Part shown: positions 52,956-61,472 of the stretch, piece after piece
Layout: every line of letters starts with the position of its first letter
Numbering within the stretch: the stretch's first letter is position 1
Assembly: GCA_900541065.1 (NCBI GenBank)
Contig: UQIE01000011.1
Location: 1 to 64,000, forward strand
Length of the DNA: 64,000 bases
Origin: an uncultured Collinsella sp.
Lineage (GTDB): Bacteria > Actinomycetota > Coriobacteriia > Coriobacteriales > Coriobacteriaceae
Direction of reading: 5' to 3'
Translations under genes and position numbers: made by a program
Notes under the pieces: model-generated
Database searches by the model: none
Told to the model about the DNA's origin: nothing
Seen by the model: the letters and a program-made list of their open reading frames with translations, nothing else

Positions 52956-53993
52956 CTAGAGGCCGCCGTTCCAGTGGCGAATCACGAATTCCCGCAGGTC
53001 ATTCTGCCGTTTCTGGAACGCTTCGCTTCGGTCGCACTTGAGGCCCATAGCGAGTGCGATGGCATTCATCGCCCGATGCAATTGCAGCCGGTTGGCAAAC
53101 TGAGTCCCGGTGAGGACGATCATCTTAAAGCCCAGCGCGCTCAACACGGTCATACGCTCTGCGTCCGACGCATTGCGCTGTTTATCGAGATGGTCCGAGC
53201 CGTTGTATTCAATCCCCGTACCGCTCGCAGGTGCATATACATCGATCTCGAAATACGCGGCCTTAGCGAGATATTTGAATTCGTTGGGAACATCGACCGG
53301 ATGGTTGAGCTCGACCCTGGTGTACCCAAGCCCGCCCTGGGAACGCTTCGCGACGACCATGATTGCAGTGGCCGTCTCCATGGGCGACCGCGCGCCATCG
53401 TGCACGCGCCTGAGCACAGCGGCCGCACGTGTAGCCCCCTGACGAGATCGGTTCTCATCGCAATAAGCGATCAGGTCGGCAACGGTATGCCTCTGCCCCA
53501 TCTCGATATAATCGCCTGACGACAAATGATTCAAATGGTATCGGGCGCAGATTTCATACCCATATTCCAGCTGCTCGGGCTCGCTCATCCACGAGCCCGC
53601 CTGGACAAAGCACATGGCCTCGTCAACCACCAAGAGACCTTCTGCTACCTCGATGAGATGGTCCGAAGGAATGGGAGCCCCAAACACGTGACGTCGAAGG
53701 CCAGCCGGCCGAGCGCGCTCAAAATCGAAGCTAACCAGCGTGTCAATACGATCGAGCTCCTCATGTGGAATACCAAGTGAGACCAGGTAGTCGGTGACAA
53801 TCTCGACCGCCGTAGATATCCTCAGCTCCTTGGCGTCGAGTCCCAATTTGGGCAGGCCCGCGGTCGACCCCGCCTCGTCGGCAAGCGAGTCCTCATCGTA
53901 TAGGCTGCTTGCTCGCGAGAGCGGCTCGGACGGGCGCGCCACGTTGTGGTACTGCCAGGCAGTCTTATGGGACAGGACGATCGGCAGGTCCAT
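52956..53993 (-). CDS. Hypothetical protein with DUF559/Vsr-like C-terminal nuclease fold
   Basis: Predicted 345 residues. The N-terminal 200 residues are not recognised. The C-terminal part, IEYNGSDHLDKQRNASDAER followed by LGFKMIVLTG, resembles the core of DUF559/Vsr-type endonuclease-like domains (E-Y-G-H and the later D-R pair). Such proteins are common in actinobacteria and sometimes accompany toxin-antitoxin genes. ATG 53993 follows GGAGGG. It is flanked on both sides by family A palindromes. No function is claimed. Confidence 0.65.
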   Translation of the reverse strand: MDLPIVLSHKTAWQYHNVARPSEPLSRASSLYDEDSLADEAGSTAGLPKLGLDAKELRISTAVEIVTDYLVSLGIPHEELDRIDTLVSFDFERARPAGLRRHVFGAPIPSDHLIEVAEGLLVVDEAMCFVQAGSWMSEPEQLEYGYEICARYHLNHLSSGDYIEMGQRHTVADLIAYCDENRSRQGATRAAAVLRRVHDGARSPMETATAIMVVAKRSQGGLGYTRVELNHPVDVPNEFKYLAKAAYFEIDVYAPASGTGIEYNGSDHLDKQRNASDAERMTVLSALGFKMIVLTGTQFANRLQLHRAMNAIALAMGLKCDRSEAFQKRQNDLREFVIRHWNGGL

Positions 53994-54094
53994 GAGCCCT
54001 CCAATGGAGTCGGATAACCGACCTTATTCCCCTGTCCACGGGTCCACACACCTTCGTGCGCAAGAAAGCGATTCCACCCGGTCGAGTGGCAGAA

Positions 54095-54159
54095 AAACCA
54101 TCACAACATTCGATGCTTTTCCCGATTTTGGCAAAAAACGTCGAATGTTGTGATGGTTT
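54095..54159. repeat. Dispersed palindrome family A, copy 4
   Basis: Nineteen-base perfect arms AAACCATCACAACATTCGA and complement, with a centre identical to copy 3. It sits between the DUF559-like gene and the ABC exporter pair. Confidence 0.88.
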
Positions 54160-54208
54160 GAGGCGAGGTGAGGGGCACGGAGAGGTCAAGGCATCGTGCT
54201 CGAACGGG

Positions 54209-56107
54209 TTAATCCAGCTCTTTTAAGCCATGCGCCAGCTGCCAGTACTCGCCGCGCTGGGCGAGCAGCTCTTCGTGCGTGCCGCGCTCGATGATGCGGC
54301 CGTGTTCGAGGACCATGATGGCGTCGGCGTCGCGGACGGTGGACAGGCGGTGCGCAATCATAAATGTGGTGCGGCCGCGCATGATGCGGTCCATGCCGCG
54401 CTCGATGAGCTTTTCGGTGCGCGTGTCGATGGAGCTTGTGGCCTCGTCTAGGATGAGCACCGGCGGGTCAGCGACGGCCACGCGCGCGATGGCGAGCAGC
54501 TGGCGCTGACCCTGCGACAAGTTGGCGCCATCGGCCGTGACCGGCGTGTCGTAGCCTTGCGGCAGGCGGCGGATAAACGAGTCGGCGCAGGCGGCCTCAG
54601 CGGCGGCACGCACTTCCTCGTCGGTCGCGTCGAGCTTGCCAAAGCGGATGTTCTGCGCAATGGTGCCGCTAAACAGGTGCGTATCCTGTAGCACAATGCC
54701 GAGCGACCCGCGCAGGCTGGCCTTGGCAATGTGCTTGACGTCGATGCCGTCGTACGTGATCTCGCCATCATCGACCTCATAGAAGCGGTTGATAAGGTTA
54801 GTGATGGTCGTCTTTCCGGCGCCCGTCGAGCCAACAAAGGCGATCTTTTGCCCCGGCTTGGCGAACAGGTTGAGGTCCGTGAGCACGCGCGTGCCCGGCA
54901 CGTAGGAAAAGTCCACGGCATGGAAACGCACGTCGCCGGCGAGCGGGACAAGGCCGCACGTGAGCTCGGTGCCGTCGGCGGCCACCGCACGGCCCGCGTC
55001 ATCGACTGAGGCCACATCGTGCAGATGTCCATACGTGCCCACACCCTGGCCCTCGGGAATCTTCCACGCCCACGCGGCGTCGCCCGTCTGCACCAGCTCC
55101 ACGCAGCCCTCGTCCACCTCGGGCTTAAGGTCCATCGCAGCAAACAGGCGCTCGGCACCGGCCAGCGCGTTGAGTAAGAAGTTGCCCAGCTGCGTAAACT
55201 GGTTGATGGGCATGGCCGCCTGGCGCACAAAGACCAGGTAGCTCGCGAGCGCACCCACGTCGGCAAGTCCCTTGATGCAGAGCATGCCGCCCGCCACGGC
55301 AACGATGGCGTAGTTGACGTAGCCGATCACCACGGTCATGGGCACCATTGAGTTGGCGTAGGCCTGTGCGGCGCCACCGGTACGGCGCAGCTCCTGGTTG
55401 CGCGTGTCAAAACCGGCAACATTGGCCTGCTCGTGGTTAAAGACCTTAATGACCTTTTGGCCCGAGACCATCTCCTCGACGTATCCGTCCAAGTCGCCGA
55501 GCGATGCCTGCTGGGCGGCAAAAAAGCGCTTGGAGCGGGCACCCGAGTAGCGCGCGTACAGCACAATGGCAACATCGCACGCGAGCGTGATAATCGTGAG
55601 CTGCCAGTTAAGAATGATGAGCATGGCTGTGGTGCCGATCACCTGAATGGTCGCCTGAATCACGTTGGCAAAGCTGTTGTTGAGTGCCTCGGAGACCGTG
55701 TCGACGTCGTTGGTGAAAAAGCTCATGATGTCGCCCGAGCGCGTACTGTCGAAGTAACTGAGCGGCAGCGTCTGGATGTGCGCGAACAAGTCGCGGCGAA
55801 TATCGGACACCACGCGCTGGGCCGCGCGCACCATAATCTGCGAGTAACCCAAGGCCGAGAGCACGCCCGCGGCGTAGATGACGGCCGTAAAGAGAACCTG
55901 CTTGGTAAGCAGCTCCTCCCCACCCGCGGCCAGGCCGTTGACGATGGGGCGCACCATATAGGTGCCGGCAAAACTCGCGATGGCGGCGACAGAGGCCAGC
56001 ACACCAACCGCCAGCAGCGAGAACTTGGCATGGCCCGTGTATGAGAGCAAGCGGCGAAGCGTTCGGCGCAGATTGGCCGGACGTGCCTGAGCGGAAGTCT
56101 TAGGCAT
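54209..56107 (-). CDS. ABC exporter half, catalytically canonical
   Basis: Predicted 632-residue half transporter with six membrane helices and an ATPase domain: Walker A GSTGAGKTT, signature LSQGQRQL and Walker B LILDEATSSID with the catalytic Glu. The LSQGQ signature is typical of the LmrD/TM288 partner in heterodimeric multidrug exporters. A region of about 50 residues inserted before Walker A (EGQGVGTYGHLHDVASVDDA) is unusual. ATG 56107 is chosen by the spacing from AAAGGAG; it overlaps the preceding gene by 8 bases. Confidence 0.9.
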   Translation of the reverse strand: MPKTSAQARPANLRRTLRRLLSYTGHAKFSLLAVGVLASVAAIASFAGTYMVRPIVNGLAAGGEELLTKQVLFTAVIYAAGVLSALGYSQIMVRAAQRVVSDIRRDLFAHIQTLPLSYFDSTRSGDIMSFFTNDVDTVSEALNNSFANVIQATIQVIGTTAMLIILNWQLTIITLACDVAIVLYARYSGARSKRFFAAQQASLGDLDGYVEEMVSGQKVIKVFNHEQANVAGFDTRNQELRRTGGAAQAYANSMVPMTVVIGYVNYAIVAVAGGMLCIKGLADVGALASYLVFVRQAAMPINQFTQLGNFLLNALAGAERLFAAMDLKPEVDEGCVELVQTGDAAWAWKIPEGQGVGTYGHLHDVASVDDAGRAVAADGTELTCGLVPLAGDVRFHAVDFSYVPGTRVLTDLNLFAKPGQKIAFVGSTGAGKTTITNLINRFYEVDDGEITYDGIDVKHIAKASLRGSLGIVLQDTHLFSGTIAQNIRFGKLDATDEEVRAAAEAACADSFIRRLPQGYDTPVTADGANLSQGQRQLLAIARVAVADPPVLILDEATSSIDTRTEKLIERGMDRIMRGRTTFMIAHRLSTVRDADAIMVLEHGRIIERGTHEELLAQRGEYWQLAHGLKELD

Positions 56108-57941
56108 GGCGCTCATCTCCTTTCGCCGCCTGGAATGATCCGCCGGGGACAGAGGAAAACGGATCACCTTGAACGTCTTCGCTGCCGCCGTCGCCCTCTG
56201 CATCGCTCGCATCACCCGCGAACTCCATCTGCGAGGCGTAAATCTCCTGGTAGATGTTGTCACCTGCCAGCAACTCCTCATGCGTGCCCACACCGTGGAC
56301 ACGGCCGTCATCCAGCACCACGATGCGGTCGGCATCCATCACGCTTGCGATACGCTGGGCGATGATGATCACCGTCGTGTCGGGAATCTGGACGATATGC
56401 TCGCGGATCTTGGCGTCGGTCGCCATATCGACCGCACTGGTCGAGTCATCAAAAATGAGCACGCGCGGATGCTTGAGCAGCGTACGCGCGATGCACAGTC
56501 GCTGCTTCTGGCCGCCCGAAACGCCGGCGCCACCCTGGCCCAACTCACCGTCGAGCCCGCCGATGCGGTCCAGGAACTCGTCCACGCACGCCGCACGGCA
56601 GGCACTCAGCAGCTCCTCGTCGGTGGCATCGGGCGCGCCCCACTGCAGGTTCTCGCGCACGGTGCCCGTGAACAGCACATTCTTTTGCAGCACAATGCCC
56701 ACAGCGTCGCGCAAGGCGGCGAGGTCGTAGTCGCGCACGTCGTGTCCGCCCACAAGCACGGCGCCCTCGGTAGCGTCGTACAGGCGCGCAATCAGCTGCA
56801 CAAGCGAGCTCTTGCCCGAGCCCGTGCCGCCGAGCACGCCCACCGTGGAGCCCGGCTCGATGCGAAGGTCGATATGCTCGAGCACGTCCTCGACAGCATC
56901 CGCGCGGTACTTAAACGACACATCGCGGAACTCGACACTTCCGTCGACAACTTCGCACACAGCCGCGTCTGCCGCGGGCGCCTCGGTAAGCGAGCGCTCA
57001 TCGAGGACGTGCGAGATGCGCTCCACACTGGCGAGTGCGCGCGTAAGCAGCAAAAATACGTTGGAGATCATCATGAGCGAGTTCATAATCAGCAGGACGT
57101 AGCTCATAAAGCCCGTGAGTGAGCCCACACCCAGCTCGCCGGCGAGAATCATGCGTCCGCCGATCCACAGGATAGAAAGCGCGGCCACGTACATCGACAG
57201 CTGAAACACCGGCAGGTTGAGCACGGCATTGCCGAACGTCTTCGTCGCCGTATGCGCGAGCTCGGTATTGACGGTGTCGAACTTGGCCTCCTCGTGCTCG
57301 GCGCGCACATACGCCTTGACGGCGCGCACGGCAGTGAGGTCCTCCTGCACCACGCCGTTGAGGTGGTCCATCGAGGTCTGCAGCTGGCGGTAGAGTGGGC
57401 TCACGCGATAGGTGATAACGCCCAGCACGATCGCCAGCACGGGCAGAATGATCGCAAAGACTGTGGCAAGCGGGCGCGACAGCACCAGCGCGTAGATAAG
57501 GCCGACAACGAGCGTCACCGGGCCGCGCACCATGGGGCGAAAGCCATTACCGATGGCATTTTGGATGACGGTAATATCGGTGGTCATGCGGGTGACGAGC
57601 GAGCTGACATCGTAGTTGTCCAGGTTGCCAAAAGCAAGCGTCTGGATCTTGCGATACTCTGCCTCGCGCAGGTTGGCGCCCAAGCCCGAGGCCACGCGAG
57701 CGGATGTGCGGGCATAGCCCAAGCCCAATACCAGCGAAAACGCCGCATATACCAACATGTACGCACCTTGCAGCAGCATGTAGTTGATGTCGCCCGCAGG
57801 CACGCCCACGTCGATGATGTTCGCCATGATAACCGGGATAAACAGCTCGAGCGCCGTCTCGGCCGTCACAAAGAGCACGCCGAACATGGCGTCGCGACGG
57901 TATTCCCCCAAGTAGGAAAACAGGATCTTGAGATTGCGCAC
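56100..57941 (-). CDS. ABC exporter half with degenerate ATPase site
   Basis: Predicted 613-residue half transporter. Walker A is GGTGSGKSS and the signature VSGGQKQR, but Walker B reads LIFDDSTSAVD, with Asp in place of the catalytic Glu. This is the degenerate partner of LmrC/TM287-type heterodimeric exporters, while the next gene encodes the canonical partner. Start is GTG 57941 after GGGGGA. The pair likely exports drugs or lipids and diverges from a MATE exporter. Confidence 0.9.
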   Translation of the reverse strand: MRNLKILFSYLGEYRRDAMFGVLFVTAETALELFIPVIMANIIDVGVPAGDINYMLLQGAYMLVYAAFSLVLGLGYARTSARVASGLGANLREAEYRKIQTLAFGNLDNYDVSSLVTRMTTDITVIQNAIGNGFRPMVRGPVTLVVGLIYALVLSRPLATVFAIILPVLAIVLGVITYRVSPLYRQLQTSMDHLNGVVQEDLTAVRAVKAYVRAEHEEAKFDTVNTELAHTATKTFGNAVLNLPVFQLSMYVAALSILWIGGRMILAGELGVGSLTGFMSYVLLIMNSLMMISNVFLLLTRALASVERISHVLDERSLTEAPAADAAVCEVVDGSVEFRDVSFKYRADAVEDVLEHIDLRIEPGSTVGVLGGTGSGKSSLVQLIARLYDATEGAVLVGGHDVRDYDLAALRDAVGIVLQKNVLFTGTVRENLQWGAPDATDEELLSACRAACVDEFLDRIGGLDGELGQGGAGVSGGQKQRLCIARTLLKHPRVLIFDDSTSAVDMATDAKIREHIVQIPDTTVIIIAQRIASVMDADRIVVLDDGRVHGVGTHEELLAGDNIYQEIYASQMEFAGDASDAEGDGGSEDVQGDPFSSVPGGSFQAAKGDERHA

Positions 57942-58200
57942 GCAGGTTCATCCCCCATCAAACGTTGTTCGCAAACGCACGTATTATTGCGCGCCGAATA
58001 ATGGTGTCAAGTATTCCGAAATCGTTTTCTGCAAGGTTAGCGACGGCGGCGAGTTCTCGTGACGTGTGTCCATATTCACTCGGAATAATGGTGCGCGCGA
58101 TTTTTTTCGCCCCACTGCCGACACAAACCTTGACTCTACAATCGTTGTAGGGTTTTCACTACACTGGTACGTAAACAAACCCAGCCAGAAAGCCCCACCT
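57942..58200. promoter_or_regulatory. Divergent control region between ABC pair and MATE gene
   Basis: The region has a short direct repeat (GAATAATGGTG twice, near 57990 and 58083) and a palindrome, CTACAA-TCG-TTGTAG (58136-58150), immediately after TTGACT (58130-58135). The palindrome occupies the presumed spacer of a MATE promoter with a weak -10 (TTTTCA at 58153), a placement seen with repressors or MerR-type activators. Confidence 0.45.
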
Positions 58201-59547
58201 ATGGAACACGACCTCACACGCGGCAATATCCTTAAGACCATCGCGGTCTTTGCCCTGCCTTATATGCTCTCGTACTTTTTACAGATGCTCTACGGCATGG
58301 CCGACCTGTACATGATGGGGCAGTTTAGCGGCGCCGCCGGCATCACCGCCGTTGGCAATGGCGCGCAGACGCTCTATATCATTACCGTAACGCTTGTGGG
58401 CCTAGCCATGGGAACGACGGTCATCGTCGGCCACGCCGTGGGTTCGCGTCGCTTCGACCGCGCCGAGACCGCCATCGGCAACACCATTACGCTCTTTATG
58501 GGCGTCTCGGTGGTACTGGCCGTCATCTTGTTTGCACTATGCCCGCAAATCGTGGCGCTCATTGGTACGCCGCCCGAGGCGGTCGAAGGCACCGCCGCCT
58601 ACCTGCGTATCTGCTTTGTCGGCATTCCCTTTATCGCCGCGTACAACATCCTCTCGGCCATCTTTCGCGGCCTGGGCGATTCGCGCTCGCCCATGTACGT
58701 GATCGGTGTGGCGTGCATCATCAACATCGCACTCGACTTTCTGTTTATCGGCCACATGGGGCTCGGCCCCGTGGGTGCGGCGCTCGGCACGGTAACCGCC
58801 CAGACGGCCAGCGTTGCCCTCGCGCTCGTGTGGCTCAAGCGCCGCCGCACGAACATCCACGTTAAGCGCAGCGACCTGCGCCCCCAGCCCGAGGTGCTCG
58901 GCAGCATCCTTAAGATCGGCGTGCCCGTGGCCGTCCAGGACGGCTGCATCCAGGTGGCGTTTATGTTTATCACCGTCATCGCCAACCACCGAGGGCTCGT
59001 CGACGCTGCCGCCGTGGGCCTGGTCGAGAAGATGATCAGCTTTTTGTTCATTGTGCCGAGTTCCATGGGTGCCACCGTCAGCGCGCTCACGGCGCAAAAT
59101 GCCGGTGCGGGCAAGGGCAACCGCGCGCGTCAGGTGCTCAAGAATGCCATGACGATCTCGGTGGTGTACGGCTGCCTGATCACGGTGCTGATGTGGCTGG
59201 TGGCACCGGCGTTTATTGGCTTTTTTGCCAAGGACCCTGCGGTGGTCGCGGCCGGTACCGGCTATATGCACAGTTATATTTTCGACGCAATCTTTGCCGG
59301 CATTCACATTTGCTTTAGCGGCTTTTTCGCTGCATACGGCAAGAGCTACATCGGCTTTGCGCACAACGTGCTGGCCGTGGCGCTCATTCGCGTGCCGGGC
59401 GCGTGGTTGCTGTCGAATGCCTATTCCGACACGCTGTTTCCCATGGGTATCGCCTCGCCGTGCGGGTCGATTCTGTCGGCGGTCATCTGTGTTATCGCGT
59501 TTACCGTACTCAACCGCCGCGGAGCTTTTGACAAACTGATGGTGTAG
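58201..59547 (+). CDS. MATE family efflux transporter
   Basis: Predicted 448-residue, 12-helix transporter exporting organic cations or metabolites with Na+ or H+ coupling. The N-terminal block TRGNILKTIAVFALPYMLS and the mid-protein segment TVSALTAQNAGAGKGNRARQ are typical of the NorM/MatE family. ATG 58201 begins at the conserved N terminus though its ribosome site is weak (AGAAAG); the longer upstream frame covers the promoter. Divergent from the ABC exporter pair. Confidence 0.92.
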   Translation: MEHDLTRGNILKTIAVFALPYMLSYFLQMLYGMADLYMMGQFSGAAGITAVGNGAQTLYIITVTLVGLAMGTTVIVGHAVGSRRFDRAETAIGNTITLFMGVSVVLAVILFALCPQIVALIGTPPEAVEGTAAYLRICFVGIPFIAAYNILSAIFRGLGDSRSPMYVIGVACIINIALDFLFIGHMGLGPVGAALGTVTAQTASVALALVWLKRRRTNIHVKRSDLRPQPEVLGSILKIGVPVAVQDGCIQVAFMFITVIANHRGLVDAAAVGLVEKMISFLFIVPSSMGATVSALTAQNAGAGKGNRARQVLKNAMTISVVYGCLITVLMWLVAPAFIGFFAKDPAVVAAGTGYMHSYIFDAIFAGIHICFSGFFAAYGKSYIGFAHNVLAVALIRVPGAWLLSNAYSDTLFPMGIASPCGSILSAVICVIAFTVLNRRGAFDKLMV

Positions 59548-59555
59548 CGGGGCAA

Positions 59556-59645
59556 CGCGAGATCGCCCTGATCGATGACATCATCAGCAACGACCCGGCA
59601 ACCTACGTGACACAGATCACGGTGCCCGTTGCTCCAGCAAAGTAA
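59556..59645 (+). pseudogene. Gene-tail relic 1
   Basis: An open frame without start encodes ...LIDDIISNDPATYVTQ, then ITVPVAPAK and a stop. It matches in sequence and frame the relic at 61367, including the following hairpin. It looks like the C-terminal remnant of a deleted gene; the family is not identified. Confidence 0.5.
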
Positions 59646-59684
59646 GAACCGCCCGGAAGGCATCGCGCTTCCAGGCGGTTCTTA
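59643..59684. terminator. Hairpin after relic 1
   Basis: TAAGAACCGCC-GGAAG pairs with CTTCC-GGCGGTTCTTA around eight bases. It abuts the stop codon of the convergent toxin gene and resembles the ligA terminator at 61414. Confidence 0.65.
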
Positions 59685-60020
59685 CTAATCATCATCCAGC
59701 AACTCGAATCGATTTCTAGATATCACCAATGCGGCATAATCTTGGCTTTGGTGAAAGACATGGGCGACCACAACGTCCTCGTTATCGTAGTAATAAAGCA
59801 TTACATAAGAATTAACGAGGCAGGCATGGTAACCAAGCACTGCAAGCTCGGGTAACTTCGATAAGCCGTAGTCAACTACACCACTTTGAAGAAGCTGGAG
59901 CTGGCTACGGTATTTATCAAGAAAGTGCCGGGCAGTAAAAATACCATGCCCCAATAGATAATCAACGATATCGTCAACTTCTTGTTCAGCTGTAGGCAGA
60001 ATCTTGACGTTATAGGCCAT
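59685..60020 (-). CDS. RelE/ParE-type toxin
   Basis: Predicted 111-residue protein of the RelE/ParE fold: N-terminal NVKILPTAEQEVDDIVDYLL, and the late strands YVMLYYYDNEDVVVAHVFH followed by DYAALV. RelE members cleave mRNA on the ribosome and ParE members poison gyrase; which applies here is unclear. It overlaps the upstream antitoxin gene by 11 bases. ATG 60020 starts at the conserved strand. Confidence 0.82.
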   Translation of the reverse strand: MAYNVKILPTAEQEVDDIVDYLLGHGIFTARHFLDKYRSQLQLLQSGVVDYGLSKLPELAVLGYHACLVNSYVMLYYYDNEDVVVAHVFHQSQDYAALVISRNRFELLDDD

Positions 60021-60279
60021 ATTTTGCCTCAAGGTCATCGAGAGCCTCAAAGGCATCACGCGCCGTGCCAGCAGCACGCTCCCGCTCGGCCACAGCTATA
60101 CGAGCCATCAGACGTGCCTTAGCCTGTTCCTGAACCATGAGGTCGTAGTCCTCGGATCGAAGTACAACAAATTTGCTATAGCCGTTTTTTGTAACAGTCA
60201 CTGGACCAGTAGTAGTTTCAACGAGCTCCGAGAATTTCGCGGTATCCCGCATATCTTTAATTGGAACGCAAACAGGCAT
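60010..60279 (-). CDS. Phd/YefM-type antitoxin
   Basis: Predicted 89-residue antitoxin. The N-terminal DNA-binding fold IKDMRDTAKFSELVETTTGPVTVTKNGYSKFVVLRSEDY is typical of the Phd/YefM family, followed by a helical tail that should wrap the toxin. A palindrome just upstream is its likely operator. Starts the two-gene module with the RelE/ParE toxin. Confidence 0.88.
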   Translation of the reverse strand: MPVCVPIKDMRDTAKFSELVETTTGPVTVTKNGYSKFVVLRSEDYDLMVQEQAKARLMARIAVAERERAAGTARDAFEALDDLEAKYGL

Positions 60280-60292
60280 GGCACACTCCTAA

Positions 60293-60314
60293 CATAATTG
60301 TGTACATAATTATG
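60293..60314. promoter_or_regulatory. Operator of the Phd-RelE/ParE module
   Basis: CATAATT-GTGTACAT-AATTATG is a near-perfect palindrome (only two base pairs off), 14 bases upstream of the antitoxin start. Placement suits autorepression. Confidence 0.65.
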
Positions 60315-60387
60315 AAGTATAGCTCAGCTAACGAGCATCAGCTACAGGAGAACCGCCATGTCGAGGACAGTCCCCGATATGGCGGTT

Positions 60388-60810
60388 TTACTCCTCCGGA
60401 ATCGGAAACGCACGGATGAACTCTGCAGGCGAGAAGGTCTTGATGGTCGAGCGCACAAAAGCGGCGCGGTCACGCGTGATGATAAAGTCCACGCCGGCAC
60501 GCTCGGCCATCGCACGGATACAGCCGTCCTCAAAGTCCGGCTCATCGGAATAGGCGGAGGTAAAACAAGCTTCTTGGTCGAGAGGCTCTACCGAGTAGCT
60601 CTTAAGACAGTCGCGCACTACCTCGCGGGCGCGCGCCTCGCCTGCCTGTTTAGTGAGAATGTAGTACGCGTCCTTGAGAGAGCAGGCCGAAACAATACCC
60701 TCGATAAGTCCCACGTCAACGAGCCCCTTGATCGTTTGCGCCGCTGCGTGCTCCGGCCGGCCCGGAAGCACGCAATCGAGCAGAAAATTGGTATCGAGAA
60801 ATGCCCTCAT
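60388..60810 (-). CDS. PIN-domain toxin (VapC-like)
   Basis: Predicted 140-residue PIN-domain ribonuclease. The N-terminal Asp is in FLDTNFLLD, and the remaining acidic residues are suggested by EPDFEDGCIRAMAE and FIITRDRAAF, giving the metal site. Its ATG overlaps the stop of the upstream antitoxin (ATGA). Together they form a type II toxin-antitoxin module, the second in tandem. Confidence 0.88.
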   Translation of the reverse strand: MRAFLDTNFLLDCVLPGRPEHAAAQTIKGLVDVGLIEGIVSACSLKDAYYILTKQAGEARAREVVRDCLKSYSVEPLDQEACFTSAYSDEPDFEDGCIRAMAERAGVDFIITRDRAAFVRSTIKTFSPAEFIRAFPIPEE

Positions 60811-61199
60811 AGGTAGCGCTCCCTCGCGACGCGCTTTTCATCTTCAACCGTCATCGTATCGAGCGGCGTTCCCTTTGGCATGTTAGCTACGATATCGAGA
60901 TACTCCTGGTAGTCCTCATCCTCCGCGAGCATCTCACGGATCTCCTTCCAGGTGATCTTGGGATGCCACATCGTACCCACGTCGCGCTTGGGCTTGTCCG
61001 AGCCGCGCGTCGGCTTTGCACCCCCGCGCTCCTGGGCAGCGTCATATTCCACTGCAACCGGGCCTTGATAGTCGAGCGGCACGATTTTGAACAACGGCTT
61101 GCTCCGCTTGAAAACCACAACCTCCTCGCCCTCATTAGCAACCTTTTCGGCCACCTGCGTAAGGTTTTGGCGCAGCTCCGAAAACGCGACCGTAACCAT
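60807..61199 (-). CDS. Antitoxin of the PIN-domain module
   Basis: Predicted 130 residues. The first 50 (VAFSELRQNLTQVAEKVANEGEEVVVFKRSKPLFKIVPL) are Phd/YefM-like and should bind DNA; the tail is long and charged and should bind the toxin. It is longer than common antitoxins of this type (about 80-90). ATG 61199 follows AGAGGAG. A perfect palindrome lies upstream. Confidence 0.82.
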   Translation of the reverse strand: MVTVAFSELRQNLTQVAEKVANEGEEVVVFKRSKPLFKIVPLDYQGPVAVEYDAAQERGGAKPTRGSDKPKRDVGTMWHPKITWKEIREMLAEDEDYQEYLDIVANMPKGTPLDTMTVEDEKRVARERYL

Positions 61200-61234
61200 A
61201 ACTGCTCCTCTCAACATATATCTTCACTGCTAAG

Positions 61235-61266
61235 TATACACGTTAATGTTAATGTTAACGTGTATA
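61235..61266. promoter_or_regulatory. Operator of the PIN-domain module
   Basis: TATACACGTTAA and TTAACGTGTATA are perfect inverse complements around TGTTAATG, 36 bases upstream of the antitoxin start. It contains promoter-like AT-rich sequence and suits autorepression. Confidence 0.7.
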
Positions 61267-61366
61267 AGAATCACCACAATGGGGGCGATCAACCATTACT
61301 GGCGCCTCTGCTTCGTATGAATCTCTTATCGCTCCGGAACGGCACCGGTCCGCAGGGTCACCCTCA

Positions 61367-61414
61367 GCAACCTACATGACGCAGATCATGCTGCCCGCCA
61401 CCACGCCCAAATAA
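61367..61414 (+). pseudogene. Gene-tail relic 2
   Basis: Encodes ATYMTQIMLPATTPK and a stop, homologous in frame and sequence to ATYVTQITVPVAPAK at 59598-59645. It is followed by a homologous hairpin. No gene body precedes it. Confidence 0.5.
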
Positions 61415-61452
61415 AAACCTCCCGGAAAGTATCAACCTTTCCGGGAGGTTTT
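61414..61452 (-). terminator. Terminator of ligA
   Basis: AAAACCTCCCGGAAAG pairs with CTTTCCGGGAGGTTTT around seven bases; on the minus strand TTTTTA follows. It may serve both directions. Confidence 0.85.
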
Positions 61453-61472
61453 CTAATTTGATTATCGATGTC

